From CAZOWL01 sp964583605 (GTDB taxonomy: Bacteria > Pseudomonadota > Gammaproteobacteria > Chromatiales > Chromatiaceae), in the NCBI GenBank assembly GCA_964583605.1, contig CAZOWL010000002.1, positions 40,690-104,689 of the forward strand: 64,000 nucleotides of DNA, written 5' to 3'. This document shows positions 9,149-16,891 of the stretch, piece by piece (positions within the stretch are counted from its first letter, which is position 1; each line of letters begins with the position of its first letter). The notes beneath the pieces are model-generated. The model did no database searches. It saw only the letters and a program-made list of their open reading frames with translations, and had not been told where the DNA came from. The position numbers and the translations under genes were made by a program.

Positions 9149-9749
9149 GGTCTTGTCTTTTGCCCGTTTTTGGCTCAGCTTGATCCAAAGTGGCCGAGGG
9201 TCGCCATTTAGCTGACCCTGATCAAGCGGCGACAGAAGTTCCTCGCGGCCTGGCGCGATGATCCGGATCAATTGTCCGCGAGACGTGGCGTTGTGCCTTG
9301 GACGCGCCCTCGGTTCTCGCTGTGGTGTTTGCGGAGCCGATCAGGGCGTGGCGTCACATCGCCCGGGACCGCTGACCGTTCGCTGTTGCCGTTCAATGTG
9401 GCGTTTGTCCGGCGGATAGGGTGGGTGGCGCGCTCCGTTGCGTCCGTGGATAAGATGCCGTAGACCGGGCAAATCTCGGTCCAGACTCGCGCGACCATCC
9501 CGTGATCATGGCGCGATCATGGTGGACTGGAGCTCTCGCATCAGAGCCCTGCGCGCCTCCGTGCCTTGAGGCGGAGCCGGAGGCCGACTCCAGCGTTGCC
9601 AATCGCGCTCGCGCAACCTAGCTAATCCAGACTAGACTAACGCCACATCAAGCTACTTGAACGGAGGACGCGGACGCGACCGTCAACCGCGCGACTCAGG
9701 GTACGCGCTCCCTCCCTGCCTGAGCGGCGGGGTCTCGCGCACACGAACG
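9149..9749. other. Non-coding or decayed region before the antitoxin gene
   Basis: About 600 bp with no open frame of recognisable family on either strand. The opening motif TCAGGTCTTGTCTTTTGCCC resembles sequence I associate with IS200-like or RAYT element edges, but no transposase frame remains. The base texture is more mixed than the flanking genes. Confidence 0.5.
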
Positions 9750-9998
9750 ATGCAAGCCGTCAACATGTTGCAAGCGAAATCCTCGCTGTCTCGCTTGGTG
9801 GAAGCGATCGAACAAGGGCGGGAGCGCGAGATCATCATCGCCCGTAACGGCCGGCCCGTCGCCAAGTTGGTGTCGGTGGATGCAGGGCCGGGCGGCCAGC
9901 GTCTCGGCGTCGCCAAGGGTAGATTCGAGGTGCCTGACAGTATCGACTCCCATAACGCGGACGTGGCGCGGCTGTTCCTGGGGGGAGATGGGGCTTGA
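9750..9998 (+). CDS. Phd/YefM-type antitoxin
   Basis: An 82-aa protein with a Phd/YefM N-terminal DNA-binding fold: MQAVNMLQAKSSLSRLVEAI, then EREIIIARNGRPVAKLV, the characteristic strand where the prevent-host-death family reads 'NGRPVA.L'. The C-terminal part (GVAKGRFEVPDSID) resembles the toxin-neutralising tail of antitoxins paired with PIN toxins. ATG 9750 gives the family N-terminus; the frame is open to 9657. The stop TGA (9996-9998) overlaps a TTG at 9995 that would start the downstream toxin, as expected for a translationally coupled TA pair. The antitoxin frame looks intact although the toxin is broken. Confidence 0.85.
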   Translation: MQAVNMLQAKSSLSRLVEAIEQGREREIIIARNGRPVAKLVSVDAGPGGQRLGVAKGRFEVPDSIDSHNADVARLFLGGDGA

Positions 9999-10385
9999 AT
10001 CTGTTGCTCGACACGCACGTCTCTCTGTGGGCGATCACTGATAGCCCTAGGTAGCCGGCGAACGCCGAGACGTTGATTCAGTCGTCCACGTCCATCGTCT
10101 GGGTGAGTGTCGCGAGCGTGTGGGAGATCGCCATCAAGCACGCGCTTGGCCGGGGCGACATGCCGGTATCGATCGAGTGAGGAGGCCGTCGATTACTTCC
10201 GCGAGTCCGGTTATCGCTTCCTATCCATCGAGGCCGAGCATGCGGCGGCAGTTGAAGCACTGCCCGCACATCACCAAGACCCGTTCGACCGCCTGCTCGT
10301 GGCGCAAGCCCTCGTCGAGCCGATGCGGTTGATGACTCATGATCCGTCGGTATCGCGCTACAGCGACACCATTATTCAGGTGTAG
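9995..10385 (+). pseudogene. PIN-domain (VapC-like) toxin, disrupted
   Basis: Starting at TTG 9995 the frame reads LNLLLDTHVSLWAITDSPR, the PIN N-terminus with the first catalytic Asp, then hits TAG at 10052-10054. The same frame resumes as VWVSVASVWEIAIKHALGRG and ends at TGA 10178-10180. The rest (EEAVDYFRESGYRFLSIE, then HHQDPFDRLLVAQAL, then LMTHDPSVSRY) continues in another frame to the stop at 10385. Deleting one T near 10178 would restore the frame. The acidic PIN residues (LLLDTH, WEIAIK, DPFDRLL, THD) are all still readable, so decay is recent or the breaks are sequencing errors. PIN toxins are RNases. Confidence 0.82.
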
Positions 10386-10735
10386 CTGGTCAGCGATTTC
10401 CTTAACGCCTTGCTCGGCGATGAGCAGCCGGCGCCGGTCACCGGCCTCGACAACCTCAGTCCCTACATCGAGCGCGAAACCCTCGACGACAAGCTCACGA
10501 TCGTCGATGTCAAGGCGCGTGATGCCGAACGCCGTCTCTTCCAAGTGGAGATCCAGCTCCTCTTCTTCCCGAGCTGAGCGCCCGCATCCTCTACGCTTGG
10601 GCCGATCTCTACAGCCAACAGCTGCAAAGCGGCCAGGATCACAGCGAGCTGCGACCAACCTATACGATCTGGCTCCTCGACCCGACCTTGTTCGCGGCCC
10701 GTGCGGAGTACGCCCATCGCTTTCCCCTACGCTGA
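10386..10735 (+). pseudogene. Rpn/PDDEXK_2-family nuclease (transposase-like), truncated and frameshifted
   Basis: Right after the toxin stop the frame reads SDFLNALLGDEQ, YIERETLDDKLTIVDVKARD and RLFQVEIQLLFF. This is the core of the recombination-promoting nuclease (PD-(D/E)XK) family: D...(I/V)DVKA with E-x-Q. It stops at TGA 10575. A second frame from 10571 continues with LSARILYAWADLYSQQLQSG and TYTIWLLDPTLF, the next conserved segment, and stops at 10733-10735. The N-terminal ~40 residues and a start codon are absent and the C-terminal half is missing. It is a relic of an element that probably arrived with the neighbouring TA pair. Confidence 0.75.
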
Positions 10736-11185
10736 TATCCTCCTCAGTCGGGACGCGATGCGTACCCTAGGTTGCTGGTTTCTCCTCGGCGATCGGACCT
10801 CGGGCGTGGCGGTGGGCCTGTGGATGGCACGCGATGCTTACCCGGCGGCTCTCAGCGTGCGCGGGTGTGATACTTTGCCGCCGGCCGTCGCTGCTTCTGC
10901 GGTGGACGCGGAGCCAACCGCGGGCCTGGATGGGGCAACTATTGCGATGCCGCGGCGTCGAATGGCCAGGTGCGATTGAGCGCGCTGTGATGGAGGTCGG
11001 TGCGGCACTGGCGCGCCGCTGTCGAACCGGTCCGCGCCTTGACCTGGCGCGCTGCGTTCGTGGACAATGCGCGGTCGACCTTGTAGACAATCAGTATATT
11101 CTTGATTCATCAATATGCCTGGTCGGTTTCGGGAGTCCGGAAAGGTTGGCCAGCGGTCCTTCGGCGTCGGCCATAGGAGCGAGCA
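10736..11185. other. Region upstream of petABC, promoter zone and decayed sequence
   Basis: No gene recognised. The last ~100 bp before petA turn AT-richer (around 11080-11120), unlike the surroundings, and are the likely promoter zone for the bc1 operon, though no sigma-70 element stands out clearly. The first 300 bp look like residual accessory sequence. Confidence 0.4.
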
Positions 11186-11779
11186 ATGAGTAAAGATGGC
11201 GTGAGCAAGACCAGGCGACGGGTCCTTGTCGCCGCAACCAGCGTGGTCGGTGCCGTCGGTGCCGGTTACGCGCTAGTGCCGTTCGTCGGCGCCATGAACC
11301 CGAGCGCGAAGGCCCGGGCCGCCGGTGCGCCGGTACGGGCGGACATCGGCAAGCTGGAACCCGGCGCGCTACTGCGCGTGGAGTGGCGCGGCAAGCCGAT
11401 CTGGGTGGTGCGCCGCACCGAGGAGATGTTGGAGGCCCTGCCGACCTTGGATAGCGAGCTGGTCGATCCACAGTCGCAGACCTCGATTCAGCCGGAGTAC
11501 TGCGAGAATCCCGCGCGGGCGATCAAGCCCAAATACTTCGTCGCCATCGGGATCTGTACGCATCTCGGCTGCTCGCCGACCTATCGTCCCGAGATGGCGC
11601 CCGAAGACCTCGGGGAGCGCTGGAAGGGTGGCTTCTTCTGCCCCTGTCATGGGTCCCGCTTCGATCTGGCCGGCCGGGTGTACAAGGGTGTTCCGGCCCC
11701 AACCAACCTGGTGATCCCACAGCATTCCTATCTCAATGACACCACCATCCTCATCGGTGAGGATGAAGGAGCCGCCTGA
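11186..11779 (+). CDS. petA: Ubiquinol-cytochrome c reductase, Rieske iron-sulfur subunit
   Basis: A 197-aa protein. The N-terminus has a Tat-like motif (KTRRRVLVAATS) and one membrane anchor. The [2Fe-2S] ligands are in CTHLGCSP and CPCHGS, both Cys-His pairs with the second cysteine of the disulfide. The Rieske head lies in the periplasm and carries electrons from ubiquinol to cytochrome c1. ATG 11186 follows an AGGAG at good spacing. The stop overlaps the petB ATG by one base, so the three subunits form one operon. Confidence 0.96.
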   Translation: MSKDGVSKTRRRVLVAATSVVGAVGAGYALVPFVGAMNPSAKARAAGAPVRADIGKLEPGALLRVEWRGKPIWVVRRTEEMLEALPTLDSELVDPQSQTSIQPEYCENPARAIKPKYFVAIGICTHLGCSPTYRPEMAPEDLGERWKGGFFCPCHGSRFDLAGRVYKGVPAPTNLVIPQHSYLNDTTILIGEDEGAA

Positions 11780-13011
11780 TGAGCACAGAGACCACCGGGT
11801 TCCTTGGCTGGATCGATAAGCGCTTTCCGCTGACCAAGGTTTGGAACGAGCACCTCGCTGAGTATTACGCGCCGAAGAACCTGAATTTCTGGTCGTTTTT
11901 CGGATCCCTTGCCCTGCTGGTGCTGGTGATCCAGGTCCTGAGCGGCGTCTGGCTGGCGATGAATTACAAGCCCTCAGCTGAGCACGCCTTCGCCTCGGTC
12001 GAGTACATCATGCGCGATGTTGAGTGGGGCTGGCTGATCCGCTACATCCATTCGACCGGCTCCTCGGCCTTTTTCGTCGTCATCTATCTGCACATGTTCC
12101 GCGCGCTGCTCTGGGGCTCGTACCGCAAGCCGCGCGAGCTGCTTTGGATCATCGGTGTCGTGATCTACCTCGTCATGATGGCGACGGCCTTCTTCGGCTA
12201 TCTGCTGCCGTGGGGTCAGATGTCGTACTGGGGCGCGCAGGTCATCGTCAGCCTGTTTGCGGCGGTACCCGGGATCGGCGAGGATCTCGCCCTCTGGATC
12301 CGCGGTGACTACGTGATCTCCGATGTCACGCTGAACCGCTTCTATGCGCTACACTTTCTCCTGCCGTTCGTCTTGGCGGCACTCGCCTTCGTGCATGTGG
12401 TGGCGCTGCATCGGGTTGGATCGAACAACCCGGACGGTATCGAAATCAAGGAGAAGAAGAATGAGAAGGGTGTGCCGCTGGACGGGATCCCGTTTCATCC
12501 CTACTACACGGTAAAGGATATCACCGGCGTCGTCGTGTTCCTGGCCTTCTTCTCGATCGTGCTCTTCTTTGCGCCGACCTTCGGCGGCCTGTTCATCGAG
12601 CCCCCAAACTTCCAACCGGCTGACCCGCTGCAGACACCTGAGCACATCGCGCCCGTTTGGTATTTCACTCCCTTTTACGCCATCTTGCGCGCCGTGCCGC
12701 CCCTCGGTGGCTCCCAGTTTCCCGGGGTGCTCGTGATGTTCGCGTCGATCCTGATCTTCTTCCTGCTCCCGTGGCTGGATCGCAGCCCGGTCAAGTCGCT
12801 CCGCTACAAAGGTATCGTATCGAAGGTGGCACTCGGGATCTTCGCCGTCTCGTTCGTCGTGCTGGCCTGGCTTGGGATGCTCTCGGCCACCCCGACGCGC
12901 ACCCTGCTGGCGCAGATCTTCACAGTCCTCTATTTCGCGTTCTTTGTGCTGATGCCGATCTACACCAAGCTGGAAAAGACCAAGCCCGTGCCGGAGAGGG
13001 TAACGCCATGA
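11779..13011 (+). CDS. petB: Cytochrome b subunit of the bc1 complex
   Basis: A 410-aa multi-spanning membrane protein with the full cytochrome b plan. Helix B has RYIHSTGSSAFF and helix D has HFLLPFVLAALAFVHVVALH, supplying the heme bL and bH histidines; YLLPWGQMSYWGAQV is the Qo-site cd helix region; PVWYFTPFYAILRAVP replaces the PEWY segment as PVWY. It oxidises and reduces quinone at the Qo and Qi sites. The Glu of PEWY is a proton-transfer residue; PVWY here is a substitution also known from some proteobacteria. The stop codon overlaps the petC ATG (ATGA). Confidence 0.96.
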   Translation: MSTETTGFLGWIDKRFPLTKVWNEHLAEYYAPKNLNFWSFFGSLALLVLVIQVLSGVWLAMNYKPSAEHAFASVEYIMRDVEWGWLIRYIHSTGSSAFFVVIYLHMFRALLWGSYRKPRELLWIIGVVIYLVMMATAFFGYLLPWGQMSYWGAQVIVSLFAAVPGIGEDLALWIRGDYVISDVTLNRFYALHFLLPFVLAALAFVHVVALHRVGSNNPDGIEIKEKKNEKGVPLDGIPFHPYYTVKDITGVVVFLAFFSIVLFFAPTFGGLFIEPPNFQPADPLQTPEHIAPVWYFTPFYAILRAVPPLGGSQFPGVLVMFASILIFFLLPWLDRSPVKSLRYKGIVSKVALGIFAVSFVVLAWLGMLSATPTRTLLAQIFTVLYFAFFVLMPIYTKLEKTKPVPERVTP

Positions 13012-13745
13012 GGAAGCTGGTTGCCGCATTCATCTTGACGCTCTCGCCGGCGCTGGCCCTGGCCGCGACCGGGGGTGTGCCGCTGCAGAAGGCGAATATC
13101 GATCTGGAGGACCAGGAGTCTCTGCGACGGGGGGCGCGTCACTTTGTCGACTATTGTCTGAGCTGCCACTCGCTGCAGTTTCAGCGTTACAACCGGATGG
13201 GTGAGGATCTCGGCATCTCGGAAGCCGAGCTGCGTGACAGCTTCATCTACGACGGCGGCCGCCCGGGCGACCTGATGACGATCTCGATGCGTGGCGACGA
13301 TGCCGAGAATTGGTTCGGCACCGCGATCCCGGATCTGACGCTGGCCACACGCTGGCGTAGCCCAGACTGGGTCTATACCTATCTCAAGAGCTTCTACGTC
13401 GACCCGTCGCGGCCGTGGGGCGTCAATAACGCCGTGTTCGCGGACGTCGGCATGCCGCATGTATTGGGCGGACTGCAGGGCGTGCAGCACGCCGTCTATA
13501 AAGAGGATAAGCACGGCGGGGATGAGCACGGCGTCCTCACTGGCCTAGAGCTGGTCGAGCCGGGGACGATGTCGCCAGAGGAATACGATACGATGGTGCG
13601 CGATCTGACGGCCTTCCTGACCTACGTCGGCGAGCCGATCGCGTTGGAGCGCCGCGAGCTGGGCGTCAAAGTCTTGCTGTTCCTCGGTGTATTCTTCGTC
13701 TTCGCATATCTGCTCAAGAAGGAATACTGGAAGGACATCCACTGA
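13008..13745 (+). CDS. petC: Cytochrome c1 subunit of the bc1 complex
   Basis: A 245-aa protein with a signal peptide (MRKLVAAFILTLSPALALAA) and the heme c attachment motif CLSCHS at about residues 46-51. A C-terminal transmembrane anchor (VLLFLGVFFVFAYLLK) precedes a short basic tail. The region AIPDLTLATRWRSPDWVYTY is typical of cytochrome c1. It accepts electrons from the Rieske head and passes them to soluble c-type carriers. ATG 13008 overlaps the petB stop by four bases. Much longer in-frame openings upstream are antisense-like read-through of petB and not used. Confidence 0.95.
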   Translation: MRKLVAAFILTLSPALALAATGGVPLQKANIDLEDQESLRRGARHFVDYCLSCHSLQFQRYNRMGEDLGISEAELRDSFIYDGGRPGDLMTISMRGDDAENWFGTAIPDLTLATRWRSPDWVYTYLKSFYVDPSRPWGVNNAVFADVGMPHVLGGLQGVQHAVYKEDKHGGDEHGVLTGLELVEPGTMSPEEYDTMVRDLTAFLTYVGEPIALERRELGVKVLLFLGVFFVFAYLLKKEYWKDIH

Positions 13746-13749
13746 TAAG

Positions 13750-13845
13750 TATGGGACGAGGCGCACCGCGCTTCAAGATGCCGGGCGCCTCGGACCTGAT
13801 CATTCCCTCACTCCAACCTTCTCCCGGCGGGCAAGGGAGTGGCTC
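13750..13845 (-). repeat. Dispersed GC-rich repeat, copy 2 (degenerate)
   Basis: Begins four bases after the petC stop region. It keeps ATGGGACGAGGCG, then CTGATCATTCCCTCACTCC and GGGCAAGGGAG, but has diverged more than the other copies. It may serve as the 3' end structure of the petABC transcript. Confidence 0.6.
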
Positions 13846-14203
13846 GGCGTCGCAAGCTCAGTCGCAACGGCGGTCTCAGCCGTGAGCACTGCGCAGGAAG
13901 CTCGGGACAGGGCGCCGCGAAACCGCAACGCCAGCGAAAATAGCTGTTCCTTGCGCCACGGTGAATCGACGGTGCTGCGACATCCTCTACGAGAAACGAG
14001 TATACTCGCAAGCTTACGCGATCGGCCGAGGCCGCTCTGGCGCGGCTGATCGTATGCATTCGGCCCCTCGCGCGGTTAAGGAATGAGCCTGAGCGCCAGG
14101 CTCGCTTCGCCCAGAGGCACGCCCTGTGGCGCAGCGACCAGCTGCCCGCGGTGCGGTGTGCCGAGCCCAGGACTCCCCCTGTGTGGCTGCCACCAGTAGA
14201 CGT
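13846..14203. other. Intergenic region between petC and sspA
   Basis: About 360 bp without a recognised gene. An open frame runs into sspA from 14126, but residues before MVMTLFSDPS do not resemble the SspA family, so this stretch is taken as leader and promoter of sspA. An AT-rich patch (AGTATACTCGC around 13999) could be promoter sequence. Confidence 0.4.
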
Positions 14204-14821
14204 ATGGTGATGACGCTATTTTCTGACCCCTCCTGCCCCTATTGCCACCGAGTCCGTATCGTACTGGCAGAAAAGGGAATCACAGTCGAGATTGTGAATG
14301 TCGAGGCCAATGACCTACCGGACGAGGTCATGGATTTCAATCCCTATGGCACGGTGCCGACCCTCGTCGATCGTGATCTCAGGCTGTATGAGTCGCGCAT
14401 CATCATGGAGTACCTCGATGAGCGCTTCCCGCACCCCCCGTTGCTGCCCGTCGACCCGGTCGCCCGGGCGAATGCCCGGCTCTTCATGTACCGCGTAGAG
14501 CGGGACTGGTACAGTCTGCTCGAACGCATGAGCCGGAACGGGGATGATCAGGGGGCGGTCGCTCAAGCGCGCAAAGAGTTGCGCGAGAGTCTGATTGCGA
14601 CCTCTCCCGTGTTTGCGGCGCGCCCGTTCTTCATGAGTGACGAGTTTTCGTTGGTGGACTGCTGCGTTGCGCCGCTGTTGTGGCGCTTGCCGATGGTTGG
14701 CGTCGCGCTGCCATCGGCCGCCAAGGCCGTGACCGACTACGCCGCGCGCATCTTCAAATGGCCGGCGTTCCAGCAAAGCCTTACCGAGCAAGAGCGCGAG
14801 ATGATGACCGACTTCCGGTGA
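14204..14821 (+). CDS. sspA: Stringent starvation protein A
   Basis: A 205-aa glutathione-S-transferase-fold protein. The thioredoxin-like half carries SDPSCPYCHRVRIVLAEKG, and the helical half keeps RLYESRIIMEYLDERFPHPP-type sequence and the very conserved SDEFSLVDC. SspA binds RNA polymerase and supports stress and stationary-phase transcription. E. coli SspA has lost the CxxC; this one keeps CPYC, as many non-enteric gammaproteobacteria do. ATG 14204 was chosen by family alignment. sspA-sspB directly after petABC is the standard gammaproteobacterial order. Confidence 0.93.
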   Translation: MVMTLFSDPSCPYCHRVRIVLAEKGITVEIVNVEANDLPDEVMDFNPYGTVPTLVDRDLRLYESRIIMEYLDERFPHPPLLPVDPVARANARLFMYRVERDWYSLLERMSRNGDDQGAVAQARKELRESLIATSPVFAARPFFMSDEFSLVDCCVAPLLWRLPMVGVALPSAAKAVTDYAARIFKWPAFQQSLTEQEREMMTDFR

Positions 14822-14884
14822 GACGCCGACGGTAAGTGTGGTCGCGCGGACTGATCCGGATCCTATGTCTTCCTAAGAGAAGCG

Positions 14885-15274
14885 ATGACACCGAATCGAC
14901 CCTACTTGATCCGTGCGCTCTACCAATGGATTCTGGACAACAATCTGACGCCGCACCTCCTTGTCGATGCGCGACGCAAGGATGCCGAGCTGCCGATTGC
15001 CTATGTGCAGGATGGCAAGATCGTGCTGAATATCGCGCCGAGCGCGGTTCGCGGTCTCGTTATCGGCAACGACCGCATCTCATTTGGGGCCCGTTTCGGC
15101 GGAGTGGCGATGGACGTGTCCGTCCCCGTCGAGGCCGTCATCGGCATCTACGCCCGCGAGAACGGGCGCGGCATGTTGTTCCCGGAGGACGAGGAGCCGC
15201 CGCCCGATGGCTCACCGGACGACGACGGTTCGCAACCGCCGCGCGAGCGCCCCGCACTGAAGGTGGTCAAGTAG
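14885..15274 (+). CDS. sspB: ClpXP specificity-enhancing factor SspB
   Basis: A 129-aa protein. The N-terminal Sm-like fold starts with RPYLIRALYQWILDNNLTPH and continues with VDARRKDAELPIAYVQDG and NISFGARFGG-type strands, which bind ssrA-tagged peptides. An acidic, Pro-rich linker (EDEEPPPDGSPDDDG) leads to the C-terminal ClpX-binding motif RPALKVVK. SspB delivers ssrA-tagged proteins to ClpXP. The end overlaps the convergent DUF3301 gene by eight bases. Confidence 0.95.
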   Translation: MTPNRPYLIRALYQWILDNNLTPHLLVDARRKDAELPIAYVQDGKIVLNIAPSAVRGLVIGNDRISFGARFGGVAMDVSVPVEAVIGIYARENGRGMLFPEDEEPPPDGSPDDDGSQPPRERPALKVVK

Positions 15275-15575
15275 GCGATGCGCAGAGACCGAAGCCAATA
15301 TCGACCAGGTCCTGGCCAATAAGCACCAGTTGGCCGGTGTGTCGGCCGACACCTTCCTCGCTGTACTCGAAGTGATAGGCTCGTCGGATCTTGATGCCGG
15401 AGCGTGTCCAATGCAGACTCAAACGTCTCAGGGCGATGGTCTGGTCGAGGAGCTGCAGACCGCGTCGCGCGCACGCCGCCGAGCAGATTCCGAGGGCGAT
15501 CTCGCGCGCCCGCAGGCTGTCCAGCCAGAGCCAGCCGATCAGGAATACGAAGGAAAGAAGTAGCAAGTTCTCCAT
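15267..15575 (-). CDS. DUF3301 small membrane-anchored protein
   Basis: A 102-aa protein with one N-terminal transmembrane helix (MENLLLLSFVFLIGWLWLDS) followed by the DUF3301 signature: a conserved Ala/Cys helix (REIALGICSAACARRGLQLL), DQTIALRRLSL and RRAYHFEYSEEG. Function is unknown; the family is confined to gammaproteobacteria and close relatives. It is convergent with and overlaps sspB. No partner suggests a role. Confidence 0.8.
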   Translation of the reverse strand: MENLLLLSFVFLIGWLWLDSLRAREIALGICSAACARRGLQLLDQTIALRRLSLHWTRSGIKIRRAYHFEYSEEGVGRHTGQLVLIGQDLVDIGFGLCASPT

Positions 15576-15682
15576 GAGGCTCCGTGTACTGTGCGAACGC
15601 GGCCTCTGCGTTCGGGGATCGCTCCCGCGACCGCGCGATTGTCCCTATATCCTGCCATGAACTGGGCCTCAATGCCGATCCG

Positions 15683-15922
15683 ATGGAACGTTTTCTCAGC
15701 TGGCTCGACAGCCTTCCACTCTACTATTTGGTCCTGCCGGCGGCTGTCCTCGGTCTTGCCCCCTTCTACCCGGAGCCGCACCTCTGGGAGAAGCTTGTTA
15801 TGCTCTCCGCCGGCGAGCTGGTCCGCCTGGTCGATATCTTCGATCTCGTCATGCACGGCGTTCCGGTCGCGTTGCTGGCGATCCGGCTGGGCCGTGACCT
15901 GAGCCGCAGGGCGCGCCGATGA
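15683..15922 (+). CDS. Small hydrophobic protein (database-labelled 'RND transporter' type)
   Basis: A 79-aa protein with two hydrophobic segments (LPLYYLVLPAAVLGLAPF and IFDLVMHGVPVALLAIRLG) around a conserved-looking loop, PEPHLWEKLVMLSAGEL. I recognise the pattern 'APF.PEPH..EKL.ML..G....DIFDL..H' from short membrane proteins often labelled RND transporter, although it is far too small to be one. ATG 15683 begins the similarity; the frame is open upstream to 15584. Function unknown. Confidence 0.6.
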   Translation: MERFLSWLDSLPLYYLVLPAAVLGLAPFYPEPHLWEKLVMLSAGELVRLVDIFDLVMHGVPVALLAIRLGRDLSRRARR

Positions 15923-16099
15923 GTTGGATCCTGCCTGTCGCAAAGGCCGAGTCGCAGCGGTCCGGCAGGAGCGGACAGGTGCGCCGGGGCTGGAAACCAC
16001 ACTCGGCTTCCCGACCCCATCTCGTGTAGTAGTCGGCGATATGACGCCGCCGATCCCGCAGAATGACTCGCTTTTTTCAACGGAGAAGGAGACGATCTG

Positions 16100-16741
16100 A
16101 TGAGTGTTCGCATTTTGATCGCTTTACTCGCGGCGATGGCCTTAGGCCTGACGTCCTGTGGCGGCGAGCAAGAGCCCACGTCCTCTGAGCCGGAGATGTC
16201 GTCCGAGCCAGGCACGACGTCGGAGCCCGAGATGACGCCGCAGGCCGAGACATCCCCCGGGGCCGAGACGGCCGCCGAGCGCGAGCCGAGCGCGGTCGAG
16301 TCGGTGATGGAGCAGGCCAGCGAGCGGCTCGAAGAGGCCAAGGAGGCTGCAGGCGAGATGGCAGAGGGTGCGCAGGAGTTCACCGAAGAGCAGGTCGAGG
16401 CCGCTGGCGAGGCCCTGGAGGCGACTCAGGAGATGGCCGGGGACGCAACCGAGTCGATGACCAAGGCCGCAAGCGACCTGACCAGTGACGCGGAGCAGAT
16501 GGCCGAGGAGGCGATGGAGACCGTCGACGAGTCCGTTGAGGGCATGGCGCCGGGCACCGAGCAAGCAAGCGAAGAGGCGACTGGAATGGCCGAGGAGTCC
16601 ATGCCCGCCCTCGAGGAATCGGGCGCTGCCATGCAGGAAGAGGCTGGCAAGGCGGCCGAGTCTGCCCATGAGGCGGCGATGGGCGAGACCGCTTCAGACG
16701 AGGCGAAGGCCCTGTCTGAAGAGGCTATGTCGCGAGACTAG
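16100..16741 (+). CDS. Acidic Ala/Glu-rich lipoprotein
   Basis: A 213-aa protein with a lipoprotein signal peptide ending in LGLTSC (Cys20). A Ser/Glu/Pro/Thr-rich spacer (~residues 21-65) is followed by ~140 residues dominated by Ala, Glu, Met, Ser and Thr in heptad-like patterns (AESVMEQASERLEEAKEAAG-like segments). This should form long amphipathic helices or remain disordered, comparable in composition to LEA-like or apolipoprotein-like repeats. No enzymatic domain is visible. RBS AAGGAG lies at about 16084. The protein is strongly negative; a periplasmic surface or spacer role is speculation. Confidence 0.7.
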   Translation: MSVRILIALLAAMALGLTSCGGEQEPTSSEPEMSSEPGTTSEPEMTPQAETSPGAETAAEREPSAVESVMEQASERLEEAKEAAGEMAEGAQEFTEEQVEAAGEALEATQEMAGDATESMTKAASDLTSDAEQMAEEAMETVDESVEGMAPGTEQASEEATGMAEESMPALEESGAAMQEEAGKAAESAHEAAMGETASDEAKALSEEAMSRD

Positions 16742-16891
16742 TCGGCCAGCTGGTCGGCCAGCTGGCGGCCCAGGCCGGCGTCGGCCCGCGCCAGGGGGCG
16801 ATCTCCGCCACGGCACAGGGATGTGCCGTCCTCCCAACCGGTGCAGGGTCCGCTCGGCCGACCCTTCCCGATTGTCCGACCAATCTCGGCT

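Noticed and set aside
12657..13007. Longer cytochrome c1 beginning at 12657
   Set aside because: The extension lies inside petB in another frame; the signal peptide starts exactly at ATG 13008.
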